The notes under the pieces are model-generated. The model saw only the letters and a program-made list of their open reading frames with translations. It ran no database searches and had not been told where the DNA came from. Source: Oscillospiraceae bacterium (GTDB taxonomy: Bacteria > Bacillota > Clostridia > Oscillospirales > CAG-382). Taken from it: a stretch of DNA of 64,000 nucleotides. Below, piece after piece: positions 25,205-34,474 of the stretch. The position numbers and the translations under genes are program-made. The DNA is taken from assembly GCA_015064895.1 (NCBI GenBank), contig SVRI01000007.1:22961-86960 (forward strand), given 5' to 3'. How positions within the stretch are numbered: the first letter of the stretch is position 1; the number at the start of each line of letters is the position of its first letter.

Positions 25205-26245
25205 ATGCTTATTTTAGGATTCGAGTCCTCCTGTGACGAAACGGCGGTAGCAATTGTCCGAGACGGCAGAGAGATACTCGCAAACAAAATATCATCACAA
25301 ATTGAAATACATGCCCTGTACGGCGGTGTTGTTCCTGAAATTGCAAGCAGGGCTCACACCGAGGCAATATCAAGTCTTACGAATGAAGCTCTTGAAGAAG
25401 CAGGCTTAAGTCTTTCCGACATTGATGCAATTGCCGTTACAAACTGCCCGGGGCTCATCGGTGCACTTCTTGTGGGTGTCAACTTTGCAAAATCCCTTGC
25501 GTACAAGCTGGGTATACCGCTTATTCCCGTTCACCACATAAGAGGACACATTGCGGCAAACTACTGTTACTTTGACGGAAATGACGGCAGAGAATTGTTA
25601 GTGCCCCCTTTTACTTCCCTTGTAATGTCGGGCGGACACACGTCCCTCATTGGAGTCAACGGATATACAGACTTTGAAATTTTGGGTGCAACAAGAGACG
25701 ATGCGGCAGGTGAAGCCTTTGACAAGGTGGCAAGGCTGTTGTCACTGCCATATCCCGGCGGTGCAAAAATGGACAAGCTTGCATACGAGGGTGACAAAAA
25801 CTATATTACTTTCCCACAGGCTCAGGTAAAGGACAGCCCCTTTGACTTTTCATTCTCAGGTCTTAAAACTGCAGCTATCAACTACATTCACAAGCTTGAG
25901 CAAAACAAAGCCGAGTACAACAAGGCTGACATTGCCGCAAGCTATACCGATGCTGTAGTCAAGGCAATAACAAAACGGGTAGAGCTTTTATTTGAAGATA
26001 ACGAAAAGTTCAAAACAAAAAAATTCGTTCTTGCAGGCGGCGTCAGTGCAAACAGCCATATAAGACGTGCCATAGCAGAGCTTGCCGATAAGTACGGCGT
26101 AAAGCTTTATGTACCTCCCCTTTCTCTTTGCGGTGACAATGCGGTAATGATAGCTTCCCAGGGCTATTACGAATACACCGTCGGCAATAAAACGGCAGGA
26201 ACCAATCTTAATGCATATGCCACAATGGGCATTGATGAAGTATAA
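25205..26245 (+). CDS. tsaD: tRNA t6A threonylcarbamoyltransferase TsaD
   Basis: 346 residues. The ASKHA-fold signature ILGFESSCDETAVAIV opens the protein. The metal-binding HHIRGHIAANY is near residue 110, and SGGHTS and AGGVSANS follow. TsaD transfers the threonylcarbamoyl group to adenosine 37 of ANN-decoding tRNAs, with TsaB and TsaE as partners. Full length. It follows rimI by 16 bases with AAAGGA before its ATG. Confidence 0.96.
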   Translation: MLILGFESSCDETAVAIVRDGREILANKISSQIEIHALYGGVVPEIASRAHTEAISSLTNEALEEAGLSLSDIDAIAVTNCPGLIGALLVGVNFAKSLAYKLGIPLIPVHHIRGHIAANYCYFDGNDGRELLVPPFTSLVMSGGHTSLIGVNGYTDFEILGATRDDAAGEAFDKVARLLSLPYPGGAKMDKLAYEGDKNYITFPQAQVKDSPFDFSFSGLKTAAINYIHKLEQNKAEYNKADIAASYTDAVVKAITKRVELLFEDNEKFKTKKFVLAGGVSANSHIRRAIAELADKYGVKLYVPPLSLCGDNAVMIASQGYYEYTVGNKTAGTNLNAYATMGIDEV

Positions 26246-26266
26246 ATTTATATAAAGGTGAAGAAA

Positions 26267-26923
26267 ATGAACAACAAACAGAACGACAAAAAGATTTCCA
26301 ATGCGGTTATAAGACGTCTTCCCAGATATTTCAGATATCTTAGAGAGCTTATCAGAAACGATATCATGAGAATATCCTCCCGAGAGCTGTCTGAAAAGAT
26401 GAATATTACCGCTTCCCAAATCCGTCAGGACCTCAACTGCTTCGGCGGTTTCGGTCAGCAGGGCTACGGCTACAATGTAAAGTTCCTCTATTCCGAGATT
26501 TCACACATTCTCGGTGTTGAAAACGGCATAACTGCCATTATTATCGGTATCGGTAACATGGGCAAGGCTCTTGTCAACAATCCCCTTTTTGAAAAGAGAG
26601 GAATAAAAATAATGGGCCTGTTTGACACAGACCCGGATGTTATAGGTACAACCTACGGTGATTTAACTGTAATGGATGCAAAGGATGCTGCAGGATTCAT
26701 TGACGAAAACTTTATTGACATTGCAGTTCTCACAATACCAAAGAGTGCAGCTCAGGACACCTTCAACGAGCTTGCAGAAACAAGCATACTCGGTATCTGG
26801 AATTTCTCCAATGCCGAAATCAAATGTCCCGAAAATAAGGACATCAAGATTGAAAACGTACATCTCGGCGACTCACTTATGGCTCTTTGCTATGAGGTTG
26901 CTCAGACAAAGGAAAGCAATTAA
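26267..26923 (+). CDS. rex: Redox-sensing transcriptional repressor Rex
   Basis: 218 residues. An N-terminal winged helix (IRRLPRYFRYLREL, ITASQIRQDLNCFGGFGQQGYGY) precedes a Rossmann domain with IIIGIGNMGKAL and a C-terminal domain-swap helix. Rex binds DNA when NADH is low and is released by NADH. It typically controls fermentation and hydrogenase genes. The ATG at 26267 follows AAGGTGA by six bases. A GTG nine bases earlier falls within that site. Candidate operators are found at both hydrogenase promoters in this window (9862-9879 and 52011-52028). Confidence 0.96.
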   Translation: MNNKQNDKKISNAVIRRLPRYFRYLRELIRNDIMRISSRELSEKMNITASQIRQDLNCFGGFGQQGYGYNVKFLYSEISHILGVENGITAIIIGIGNMGKALVNNPLFEKRGIKIMGLFDTDPDVIGTTYGDLTVMDAKDAAGFIDENFIDIAVLTIPKSAAQDTFNELAETSILGIWNFSNAEIKCPENKDIKIENVHLGDSLMALCYEVAQTKESN

Positions 26924-27609
26924 TAATCGCTCTCTAAAAATTTGATTGCACGTTCCACGGCATCCTTGGAATTGCCCCAAGGCTCATTTTCGTATCTGTA
27001 ATCAAACTTTTTACAGAACCATGAAACGTCCTCTTTAAGGCTTTCCATATATTTTGACTGAACGGCTGAGAGCTGTTCGGCAAAGGATGCAAAGGATTTT
27101 TTGTCAAGCTTTACTCTTGCCGTTTCAAGGTATTCTTCGGCGTGCTCAAGACAGAAATAAGGCTGTTTTGACAGTTTTTCACGAAACTCCGGTTCTCTTG
27201 ACCACAAAAGAACGGCACAGAACATCATTTTTGAAAACTTATCAATAGTTCTTTCACAGACATAACAGCTCTTTTTGATTTCTCTGATGTTTTCGGATGC
27301 CTTTTTCGTATGATCCTTGCCGATAAGCGAATTTTTCCAGATAACTGTTTTATCCGACACCTCGGCAAGATGACTTTCCAGCATAAGAGCAAGGCTGAGT
27401 CTGTTGTTCATGCCGAACATCTTATCATAATGCTTTCTGCAGAAACCGAGCTTATTTGTCTTGATTCTTATATCGGGTTCCATCATGGAAGCACCCATGA
27501 TAAGCTCGCGTTCATTATCTTCAAGAGTTCTTCTCATTCTGCAAAAGGGACAGCCGTCATATTCATCAAATGCTTCATTGACGGGTATGGTATATATCTT
27601 TTCTTCCAT
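26920..27609 (-). CDS. DUF6062 family protein
   Basis: 229 residues, cytosolic, with three paired-cysteine or Cys-His sites: CPFCRMRR near the N-terminus, FCRKHYDK near residue 57, and CYVCERTI with FCLEHAEEY in the second half. The pattern suggests metal binding or structural zinc. I recognise the DUF6062 family, which is found in Clostridia and has no assigned function. The start at 27609 follows AAGGAG. The longer reading lacks one. Its stop overlaps the convergent rex stop by four bases. Confidence 0.75.
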   Translation of the reverse strand: MEEKIYTIPVNEAFDEYDGCPFCRMRRTLEDNERELIMGASMMEPDIRIKTNKLGFCRKHYDKMFGMNNRLSLALMLESHLAEVSDKTVIWKNSLIGKDHTKKASENIREIKKSCYVCERTIDKFSKMMFCAVLLWSREPEFREKLSKQPYFCLEHAEEYLETARVKLDKKSFASFAEQLSAVQSKYMESLKEDVSWFCKKFDYRYENEPWGNSKDAVERAIKFLESDY

Positions 27610-27693
27610 ATTTTTCACTCCTTGTCCCATCTATGCTAACACAATAAATCAATAAAATCAACCACTTGATGTAAATAATATTCAGGAGTAAAA

Positions 27694-28521
27694 ATGACAT
27701 ATTCAATTAAACGTCCTGACAATTTTGATATAGCTCAGATTTTTGACTGCGGTCAGTGCTTCAGATTTTCAAAGCATTTAAGCAAAAACGATACCTACTG
27801 CGGTGTTGCCTTCGGCAGATATCTTGAGATAACGCAAACAGATAACGACGTTATTTTTAACTGCGACAAGGACACCTACAACAATCTTTGGCACAGCTTT
27901 CTTGACCTTGATAACAACTATTCTTTATACATAGATTCCTTCTCAAATGACACGGTGCTTTATGAGGCTTCAAAATTCTCAAGCGGTATACGTCTGTTAA
28001 AGCAGGATCCCTGGGAAACGCTTTGCTCATTCATCATCAGTCAGAACAACAACATCCCCAGAATCAAAGGCATTATCGAAAACATGTCAAAAGCATACGG
28101 CGAAAGCTTTGAATGTGACGGCAATACATATTATTCTTTCCCCACTGCAAAGGCTTTATATGATGCAGGAACCGATGCAATTTTCGCACTTAAAACAGGT
28201 TTTCGTGCAAAATACATATATGATGCCGCTTCAAAGGTTGCGGGCGGCGAGCTTGACTTAAACGCAATTTTTGATATGCCCCTTGATGATGCAATGCAGG
28301 CTCTTATGACAATCAAGGGAGTCGGTCCCAAGGTTGCTTCCTGCGTACTTCTTTTCGGATTTTCAAAGTATGATGCCTTTCCCATTGACGTATGGGTTAA
28401 AAAGATTCTTAAAAATTATTATTCCGAAGGTATGTCTCCCCACTTTACGGGAAAACACGCAGGCATTGCACAGCAATATCTTTTCTACTACGAAAGATGC
28501 AAAAACAACGTATATCTTTAG
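27694..28521 (+). CDS. 8-oxoguanine DNA glycosylase (OGG1-like)
   Basis: 275 residues. The N-terminal domain has FDCGQCFRF, the OGG signature. The helix-hairpin-helix-GPD domain has MTIKGVGPKVASCVLLFGF with the Schiff-base Lys in VGPKVAS and the catalytic Asp in FPIDVWVKK. This is the layout of clostridial OGG enzymes, which excise 8-oxoguanine opposite cytosine and cleave the strand. It is divergent from the DUF6062 gene across a 84-bp gap, with AGGAG before its ATG. Confidence 0.9.
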   Translation: MTYSIKRPDNFDIAQIFDCGQCFRFSKHLSKNDTYCGVAFGRYLEITQTDNDVIFNCDKDTYNNLWHSFLDLDNNYSLYIDSFSNDTVLYEASKFSSGIRLLKQDPWETLCSFIISQNNNIPRIKGIIENMSKAYGESFECDGNTYYSFPTAKALYDAGTDAIFALKTGFRAKYIYDAASKVAGGELDLNAIFDMPLDDAMQALMTIKGVGPKVASCVLLFGFSKYDAFPIDVWVKKILKNYYSEGMSPHFTGKHAGIAQQYLFYYERCKNNVYL

Positions 28522-28530
28522 GAGTTTATT

Positions 28531-29160
28531 ATGGAAACAAGAACAAAAACAACGGTTGCATACAGATGTCCCCACTGCGGTGCAATACTCACCTTTGACG
28601 TAACACGTGAAAGACTTGAAAAGGGCAAAATGAGTATGCCCTGTATTCAGTGCGGAAAAAGTCATCTTGAAATAATGAAAGAACCCTCAGGTTCCATATC
28701 CCTGCTTGTTCCCTGTCTTATGTGTCCCCACGCACATCCATACAAGATTTCCCCTGAGATGTTCTTTGAAAAGGAAATATACTGTTTCCCCTGTTCCTTT
28801 ACGGGCATTGACATCTGTTTTATCGGTGAAAGTGACTATGTAGACGATGAAATTATCCGTTCGGGCAGAGAAATTGCGGATATGATTGAAGAAACAAACG
28901 AGGAAGACTCCAACGCCAAGGATGCAAATGTCATGGTTGCAGACACGAGCGTAATGAGAGAGGTTCTCTTTGCAATAGGCAATCTTCAGGAAGATAAGAA
29001 AATAAAATGCAGCTGCGGAAGCTCTGCTGTCAAGGTTCTTATTGACTACGACAAGGCAGTTGTTACTTGCAAGGTATGCGGTAAGAAAAAAGAAATCGCA
29101 GCACGCTCGAGATTCGACGCAAATGCAGCGATTGATTTGGATGAGATTATTATTCTCTGA
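28531..29160 (+). CDS. Zinc-ribbon protein, CpXC-like
   Basis: 209 residues with many paired cysteines: YRCPHCGA and MPCIQCGK at the N-terminus, VPCLMCPHAHPY in the middle, and KCSCGS with CKVCGKK near the C-terminus. The first half resembles CpXC zinc-ribbon domains. An acidic segment (about 105-150) separates two ribbon modules. No enzyme motif is visible. It follows the OGG gene by nine bases and is probably co-transcribed. Confidence 0.7.
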   Translation: METRTKTTVAYRCPHCGAILTFDVTRERLEKGKMSMPCIQCGKSHLEIMKEPSGSISLLVPCLMCPHAHPYKISPEMFFEKEIYCFPCSFTGIDICFIGESDYVDDEIIRSGREIADMIEETNEEDSNAKDANVMVADTSVMREVLFAIGNLQEDKKIKCSCGSSAVKVLIDYDKAVVTCKVCGKKKEIAARSRFDANAAIDLDEIIIL

Positions 29161-29166
29161 TTACTG

Positions 29167-29628
29167 TCAGATAATTGCCGTAATGTAATAAATAATCCCT
29201 ATAATTACACTGGTAAGTGTCCCGTAAACAATAACGGGACCCGAGATTTTAAACATATTGGCTCCGACGCCGAGGATGAGTCCTTCGGCTTTGGAATCTA
29301 TTGATATTGAGCTTATGGCATTTGCAAAACCGGTTATGGGTACAAGAGTACCTGCACCCGCGTATTTTGCAATTTTCTGATACAAGCCCAGTCCCGTAAG
29401 AATACAAGAAAGTACAATCAGCGAGCATGGAATAAGAATTTTGACATTCTCCTCATTGACGCCAAACATTTTACCTATATCTCCTATTCCCTGCCCGATA
29501 ACACATATTGTCCCGCCGATTACAAAGGCAAAAACACAGTCTTTTAAAAGATTTGATTTCGGTGCAAACTTCTCGGCGTACTTTTTAAAGTTTTTCTTAT
29601 CTTTTTCATTGTACTTATGCTTATTCAT
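29167..29628 (-). CDS. spoVAC: Stage V sporulation protein AC
   Basis: 153 residues with four predicted membrane segments. The family signature GAGTLVPITGFANAISS and the C-terminal GVGANMFKISGPVIVYGT identify SpoVAC. It is part of the SpoVA channel that moves dipicolinate into the forespore and releases it at germination. The start at 29628 has GAGGTGA upstream. It stands alone here: spoVAD and spoVAE, its usual partners, are not adjacent. Its Shine-Dalgarno overlaps that of the divergent MBOAT gene. Confidence 0.92.
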   Translation of the reverse strand: MNKHKYNEKDKKNFKKYAEKFAPKSNLLKDCVFAFVIGGTICVIGQGIGDIGKMFGVNEENVKILIPCSLIVLSCILTGLGLYQKIAKYAGAGTLVPITGFANAISSISIDSKAEGLILGVGANMFKISGPVIVYGTLTSVIIGIIYYITAII

Positions 29629-29653
29629 TTTAGTCACCTCGGAGGAAAGCAAA

Positions 29654-31063
29654 TTGATTTTCGCATCGCTTTTATTTTTGTTTATATTTTTACCTCTGAA
29701 TTTAATATTATACTATGCAGTTCCAAGCTTTAAGGCAAAAAATGCAATACTAATTGCCTTTTCCCTGCTTTTCTATGCATGGGGTGAGCCTGTATGGGTG
29801 CTTTTACTTGTTCTTACTGCTTTTCTTGACTGGCGTCATGCCCTTGCCATTGAAAAGTACCGCGGTACAAATAAAGCTAAGACAGCACTTCTTATGACGG
29901 TAATTACCGATATCGGAATTTTTGCTGTATTCAAATATTCGGGCTTCTTTATATCTAACTTAAATCTGATTCCTTTTATTAACCTGCCCGTTCCGCACTT
30001 TATACTTCCTGCAGGTATTTCCTTCTATACCTTCCAGACTCTTACATACAGCATTGATGTATACAGAGGAAAAATAAAGCCTCAGGAAAAGTTCACAAAC
30101 TATCTGCTTTATCTTTCACTCTATTTCCAGCTTGTTGCAGGTCCCATTGTACGATACACCGATGTTGAAAACAGCATAAACCACAGGATATTATCTGTTC
30201 CAAAGTTTTCTTCGGGTATATACAGATTCATTCTGGGACTTGGCAAAAAGGTAATAATTGCAAACACGGCAGGCAAGTTTGTTGACATGTACATGACAAG
30301 CAAGGCAGACGAGCTTACAACTCTCGGTGCATGGTTCGGAATTATAATGTACTCGGTTCAGCTTTATTTTGATTTTTCGGGATATTCCGATATGGCAATA
30401 GGTCTTGGTAAAATGTTCGGCTTTGATTTTCCCGAAAACTTCAACTACCCGTACATATCAAAATCCGTAAGCGAATTTTGGCGCAGATGGCACATGACGC
30501 TCGGTTCGTTTTTCAGAGACTATGTGTACATACCTTTAGGCGGTAACAAAAGGTTTGTTCTTAGAAACCTTATAATCGTATGGTTCTTGACAGGCTTCTG
30601 GCACGGTGCAAGCTGGAATTTTATTATCTGGGGTCTGTACAACGGACTGTTTATAATACTTGAAAAATACACAAAGAAATGGTTTGACAAAATACCTGCA
30701 TTTTTAAGGCATATATACCTTTTAACTGTTGTGAATGTCGGATTTGTATTCTTCAAATTCACAAACATGTCAGATGCCGTAAAATATCTTAAGGTGATGT
30801 TCACGGGCGGCGTGTCCTTTACGAGCATGTCAGATACAACAATAATCCTCAATAACATATTCTGGATTTGTCTTGCCCTTATAATCTGTACACCCGTTAT
30901 GAAACTGCTTGAAAAGCTGTATGATAAATCGACTTATTCCAATGCCGTTGTAATTACTGCATCAAACACAATAAGAATTTTGCTTTTATTTACTATTATG
31001 GTCTTGTCGGTAGCACATCTTACAGGCAACAGCTTCAATCCTTTTTTATATCATTCCTTTTAA
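29654..31063 (+). CDS. MBOAT family O-acyltransferase
   Basis: 469 residues from a TTG start at 29654, seven bases after GGAGGA. This length matches the family, and an upstream in-frame ATG at 29441 lies deep inside spoVAC. About ten membrane helices. Conserved MBOAT landmarks are ISFYTFQTLTYSIDVYRGK, FSGYSDMAIGLGKMFG, SEFWRRWHMTLGSFFRDYVY and the catalytic His in TGFWHGASWNF. Relatives (AlgI, DltB, PatA) transfer acyl groups to extracellular polymers. The SGNH/DHHW-type partner gene that usually follows is absent; parB is next. Confidence 0.9.
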   Translation: MIFASLLFLFIFLPLNLILYYAVPSFKAKNAILIAFSLLFYAWGEPVWVLLLVLTAFLDWRHALAIEKYRGTNKAKTALLMTVITDIGIFAVFKYSGFFISNLNLIPFINLPVPHFILPAGISFYTFQTLTYSIDVYRGKIKPQEKFTNYLLYLSLYFQLVAGPIVRYTDVENSINHRILSVPKFSSGIYRFILGLGKKVIIANTAGKFVDMYMTSKADELTTLGAWFGIIMYSVQLYFDFSGYSDMAIGLGKMFGFDFPENFNYPYISKSVSEFWRRWHMTLGSFFRDYVYIPLGGNKRFVLRNLIIVWFLTGFWHGASWNFIIWGLYNGLFIILEKYTKKWFDKIPAFLRHIYLLTVVNVGFVFFKFTNMSDAVKYLKVMFTGGVSFTSMSDTTIILNNIFWICLALIICTPVMKLLEKLYDKSTYSNAVVITASNTIRILLLFTIMVLSVAHLTGNSFNPFLYHSF

Positions 31064-31138
31064 CTTTTACAATATACAGAGTTCACATATTCAATTTATA
31101 ATATACATCACAAATAACAAACAAGCGAGGAATAATAC

Positions 31139-32086
31139 ATGGTTAAGAATAAAGGTCTCGGAAAAGGTCTCGGTGCACTTTTTACAGAGGCAGACTATTT
31201 TGTTGAAAATGAATCATCTGCCGTTAATACCGTCAGAATATCGGATATAGAGCCGGACAAGGATCAGCCAAGAAAGATGTTTGATGAAGAAGCACTTTCT
31301 TCCCTTGCAATGAGCATTGAAAGACACGGAGTTCTTCAGCCTCTTGTTGTAAGAAAGGTGAAGCTTGAAAACGCAGACAGTGCAGCATCAAAACTTCTTG
31401 GCGACAAGTATACAATTATTTCGGGTGAAAGACGTTGGAGAGCTGCAAAAATGGCAGGTCTTACAACCGTTCCCGTTGTAATCAAGGACCTTACTGATTC
31501 CGAAGTTGCGGCAGTAAGCCTTGTTGAAAACCTTCAGAGAGAAGACTTGAATCCCGTAGAGCTTGCAGAAGGTTTAAAAAGACTTATTGAAGAGTTCGGG
31601 CTTACTCAGGAAGAGGCGGCACTTGCGGTAGGTATTTCAAGACCTGCACTTACAAACTCGCTTCGTCTTCTTTCACTTCCCGATGAAGCACTTGACTCCC
31701 TTGCAAGCAAGGACATTTCAGCAGGTCATGCAAGAGCTCTGCTTTCACTCGGTAATGCCGACCTTATACATACGGCACTCCAGGATGTTGTAGGAAAGGG
31801 ACTTTCGGTAAGAGATACCGAAAAGCTCGTAAAAGACATGCTGAAGGCTGCTGAAAAGGCACAGAATGAAATTCCCGACGATGAAACACTCAAAAAGTCA
31901 AGAGATATGAAGGTATACTTCTCTAAGCTTGAAGAAAAGATTTCATCCAATCTCGGCAGAAAGATAGCAATTGCCTCAAACAAGAAAAAGCCGGGACAAG
32001 GCAAGCTTGAAATAGAATATTACGACGATGCCGACCTCGAGACGCTTCTCAAGCAGTTGTGCGGTAACGATATATTCAACGACTAA
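31139..32086 (+). CDS. parB: ParB/Spo0J family chromosome-partitioning protein
   Basis: 315 residues. The N-terminal KGLGKGLGALF box is followed by the CTP-binding ParB domain with GERRWRAAKMAG (near residue 97) and VENLQREDLNPVE. The central helix-turn-helix is LTQEEAALAVGISRPALTNS, and a C-terminal dimerisation domain ends the protein. It should bind parS sites and load SMC. The length and N-terminal box match chromosomal ParB. No parA/soj precedes it, which is unusual. Confidence 0.9.
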   Translation: MVKNKGLGKGLGALFTEADYFVENESSAVNTVRISDIEPDKDQPRKMFDEEALSSLAMSIERHGVLQPLVVRKVKLENADSAASKLLGDKYTIISGERRWRAAKMAGLTTVPVVIKDLTDSEVAAVSLVENLQREDLNPVELAEGLKRLIEEFGLTQEEAALAVGISRPALTNSLRLLSLPDEALDSLASKDISAGHARALLSLGNADLIHTALQDVVGKGLSVRDTEKLVKDMLKAAEKAQNEIPDDETLKKSRDMKVYFSKLEEKISSNLGRKIAIASNKKKPGQGKLEIEYYDDADLETLLKQLCGNDIFND

Positions 32087-32098
32087 AAGGAGTTAAAA

Positions 32099-32776
32099 AT
32101 GCTTAACAATATACCCGTAATCAATTTCTTAATTTTTGCGGCAGGTATAGGTATTATCATCGCAATGATTTATACCAACATTCAGCGTTCAGCTTTGAGC
32201 AGTTTTATTAATGCTCTTATCAAAAAAGAATGTACAAATGAGGATAGTGCCCTAACAATGAGAAGTCTCGGCTTAACAGGACTTAAAGGCGCAATTGCGG
32301 CATCCGGTGCAAAAAAACTGTTTGGTCTGAAAAAAGCAGTTGTTATTGTCTATCCTGAAGATAAAGAAAAAAGCGACACCCTTGAAGATGCCCTTGAAGG
32401 AAAGCATTACGAAAAGTATTATCTATCTGAAGAATGCGACACCGAGCTTCTTCTCAAAAAATACAACTACAAAGCCTTGTCTGTAAGAAAAATGATTCTT
32501 CTCTGTACGGCAACACTTATTATCGTTATTGTTGCTGCATTCTTTACAGACAAGATTCTTGAGCATGTATTTACCAAAAAGCTCGAAAAGCCTCAGGAAG
32601 AAGTTACAGAAGAACAGCAAAATGAAGAAGAACTAAAGGACAATGACACCGAAGAAAGCAAGGACAGCGGTGAAGAATCATCCGACGGCAAGGAAAGTTC
32701 TGATTCCACAGAGTCCGAGGACATTACATCGGAAAATGATAACAACACAGCAGGACCCAGCATTCCGTTAGAATAA
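32099..32776 (+). CDS. Membrane protein of unknown function with acidic tail
   Basis: 225 residues. One membrane segment lies near the N-terminus (about 8-27) and another near residues 136-158, leaving a cytosolic domain of about 110 residues between. The final 65 residues are almost entirely Glu, Asp, Ser, Lys and Asn, a low-complexity tail. I do not recognise the family. It follows parB by 12 bases with AAGGAG and is followed by a MORN protein, so the three are probably one transcript. Confidence 0.65.
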   Translation: MLNNIPVINFLIFAAGIGIIIAMIYTNIQRSALSSFINALIKKECTNEDSALTMRSLGLTGLKGAIAASGAKKLFGLKKAVVIVYPEDKEKSDTLEDALEGKHYEKYYLSEECDTELLLKKYNYKALSVRKMILLCTATLIIVIVAAFFTDKILEHVFTKKLEKPQEEVTEEQQNEEELKDNDTEESKDSGEESSDGKESSDSTESEDITSENDNNTAGPSIPLE

Positions 32777-32786
32777 GGAGGCACTC

Positions 32787-33692
32787 ATGAAGCCGATTAA
32801 TAAAAATCACTTCAAATCCATATTGATTATTGCCGCAGCCACACTTTCGATAATACTAATTGCAGGTCTTATAGTTTTCTTTACAGGCTACAGGTATATT
32901 ACAACCGATACGGCAAAATTCAGCGGCTGGGTAAAAAAAGGTCAGCCCGTTTCAGGTACAATCAAATATTCAAACGGCGATTCGGGCGAGCTGTCAATTG
33001 ACAAAAACAAAAAGCTTACCATAAAATATTCCACAGGTGACGTATACGAAGGCGGGCTCAAGGGTGTTCTCAGACACGGCTACGGAAAAATCACCTATAA
33101 AGACGGTAATGTTTATGAAGGCGACTTTATAAATGATGTGCGTACGGGAAATGCAAAAATAACCTATGCCGACGGCAGCAGTTACATAGGTGCGGTGATC
33201 GACGGCATACCCCACGGTAACGGTCTTTATACCTTTGCCGACGGCTCATACTACAACGGAAATTTCAACATGGGCAAAAAAGACGGCATCGGTGAATACC
33301 GCTTCAGCGACGGTTCATACTATTACGGTACCTTTGTAAACGATATTAAACACGGCAGTGAAATAGTTACCGTTCCCCTGTCCGACGGTACACAATATAC
33401 GGGTGAATGCACACTTCACATGGCAAACGGCGACAGCTACACGGGTGACTATGAAAACGACCTGCCGTCGGGCTTTGGAATATTTGAATGGGCAAGCGGC
33501 GAAAGGTATACCGGCTCATTTACTGCCGGCATGTTCAACGGTCAGGGCACCTATACCTATGCCGACGGCACTTCCATCACCGAAACATTTGTAAACGGCA
33601 ATCTTCCTAAAAAGCCTGAGGTAACAGAACCTGATGAACAGGAGCAGAATACAGAATCTTTGGAAAATGCAGGACAGCAAGATGAACAATAA
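32787..33692 (+). CDS. Membrane-anchored MORN repeat protein
   Basis: 301 residues. One N-terminal membrane helix (about 12-34) is followed by about eight to nine MORN-type repeats with the pattern YxGxFxxGxxxGxGxxxxxDG (for example VYEGDFINDVRTGNAKITY). The C-terminal 25 residues are acidic. The repeats should form an elongated beta-sheet outside the membrane. MORN proteins are often scaffolds; no enzymatic role is visible. GGAGG precedes the ATG. Its end overlaps the next gene by 11 bases. Confidence 0.8.
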   Translation: MKPINKNHFKSILIIAAATLSIILIAGLIVFFTGYRYITTDTAKFSGWVKKGQPVSGTIKYSNGDSGELSIDKNKKLTIKYSTGDVYEGGLKGVLRHGYGKITYKDGNVYEGDFINDVRTGNAKITYADGSSYIGAVIDGIPHGNGLYTFADGSYYNGNFNMGKKDGIGEYRFSDGSYYYGTFVNDIKHGSEIVTVPLSDGTQYTGECTLHMANGDSYTGDYENDLPSGFGIFEWASGERYTGSFTAGMFNGQGTYTYADGTSITETFVNGNLPKKPEVTEPDEQEQNTESLENAGQQDEQ

Positions 33693-34440
33693 TAATACAG
33701 ATGTGACGCTTCTTGAAGGTATAATATCTCTTGACGCTGCTATAAAGGCAGGAAAAAGAGAAATACTCGGTGTCTACATTGACAGGGAAAAGCAGGCAAA
33801 AAGGGACAGAAAGATAACACATCTTATATCAAATCTCAAAAAATCAAACATTCCCTACACCATCTGCGACAGAGAGTATATTGATACCCTTTCAACGGGT
33901 AAATCCCATGGCGGTGTTGTTGCTCAAGTCGGAAATTATACCTTTACTGACATCAATGAATTACTTGCCGGTCTAAAAGATAACGAATATCTTGTCATGC
34001 TCGACGGTGTTGAAGACCCGTTCAACTTCGGCTATTCCATACGCAATTTATTTGCCTTCGGCTGCCGCGGCTTCATAATACCCGAAAGAAACTGGATGAG
34101 TGCGGCAAATGTGGTGTCCACATCATCCGCAGGTGCAAGTGAGCTGTGTGACATGGCTGTATCGCATGACGATGATGAGCTTGTAAAGCAAGTTAAAAAG
34201 CACGGCGTTGACATAGTTTGCTCTGCCCTGTCTAAAGACTCGGTTTCTCTTTTTGATTTTAAACCGCAAAAGCCTTTTGTACTTTTCATAGGCGGTGAAA
34301 AACGCGGCATTTCTAAAACATTCATGGAAAACGCAGACGCGGTTGTACACATACCCTACAGCAATGAAAATGCAAGGTATTCACTTCCTACAGCGTCATG
34401 TGCCGCAATATTTGCAAGCTATCTTTCATCAATAAAGTAA
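33682..34440 (+). CDS. SpoU/TrmH-type RNA 2'-O-methyltransferase
   Basis: 252 residues. An N-terminal L30-like substrate domain precedes the SPOUT domain. Motifs are MLDGVEDPFNFGYSIRNLFAFG, STSSAGASE, FIGGEKRGIS and IPYSNENARYSLPTASCAA. The last is a variant of the usual motif 3, where Leu-Asn-Val-Ser is common. The target RNA is unknown. The start at 33682 lies inside the MORN gene, with AGGA seven bases upstream. Two earlier in-frame ATGs (33634, 33667) lack good sites. Confidence 0.82.
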   Translation: MNNNNTDVTLLEGIISLDAAIKAGKREILGVYIDREKQAKRDRKITHLISNLKKSNIPYTICDREYIDTLSTGKSHGGVVAQVGNYTFTDINELLAGLKDNEYLVMLDGVEDPFNFGYSIRNLFAFGCRGFIIPERNWMSAANVVSTSSAGASELCDMAVSHDDDELVKQVKKHGVDIVCSALSKDSVSLFDFKPQKPFVLFIGGEKRGISKTFMENADAVVHIPYSNENARYSLPTASCAAIFASYLSSIK

Positions 34441-34446
34441 AAAAAT

Positions 34447-34474
34447 GCCTCGGTATTTAACCGAGGCTTTGCTT
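34447..34474. terminator. Bidirectional terminator
   Basis: GCCTCGG (34447-34453)/CCGAGGC (34461-34467), with an A-run before and T-rich DNA after, between convergent genes. Confidence 0.75.

Noticed and set aside
29441..29653. Longer N-terminus for the MBOAT protein
   Set aside because: It would overlap most of spoVAC on the other strand. The TTG at 29654 has a strong GGAGGA and gives the usual family length.
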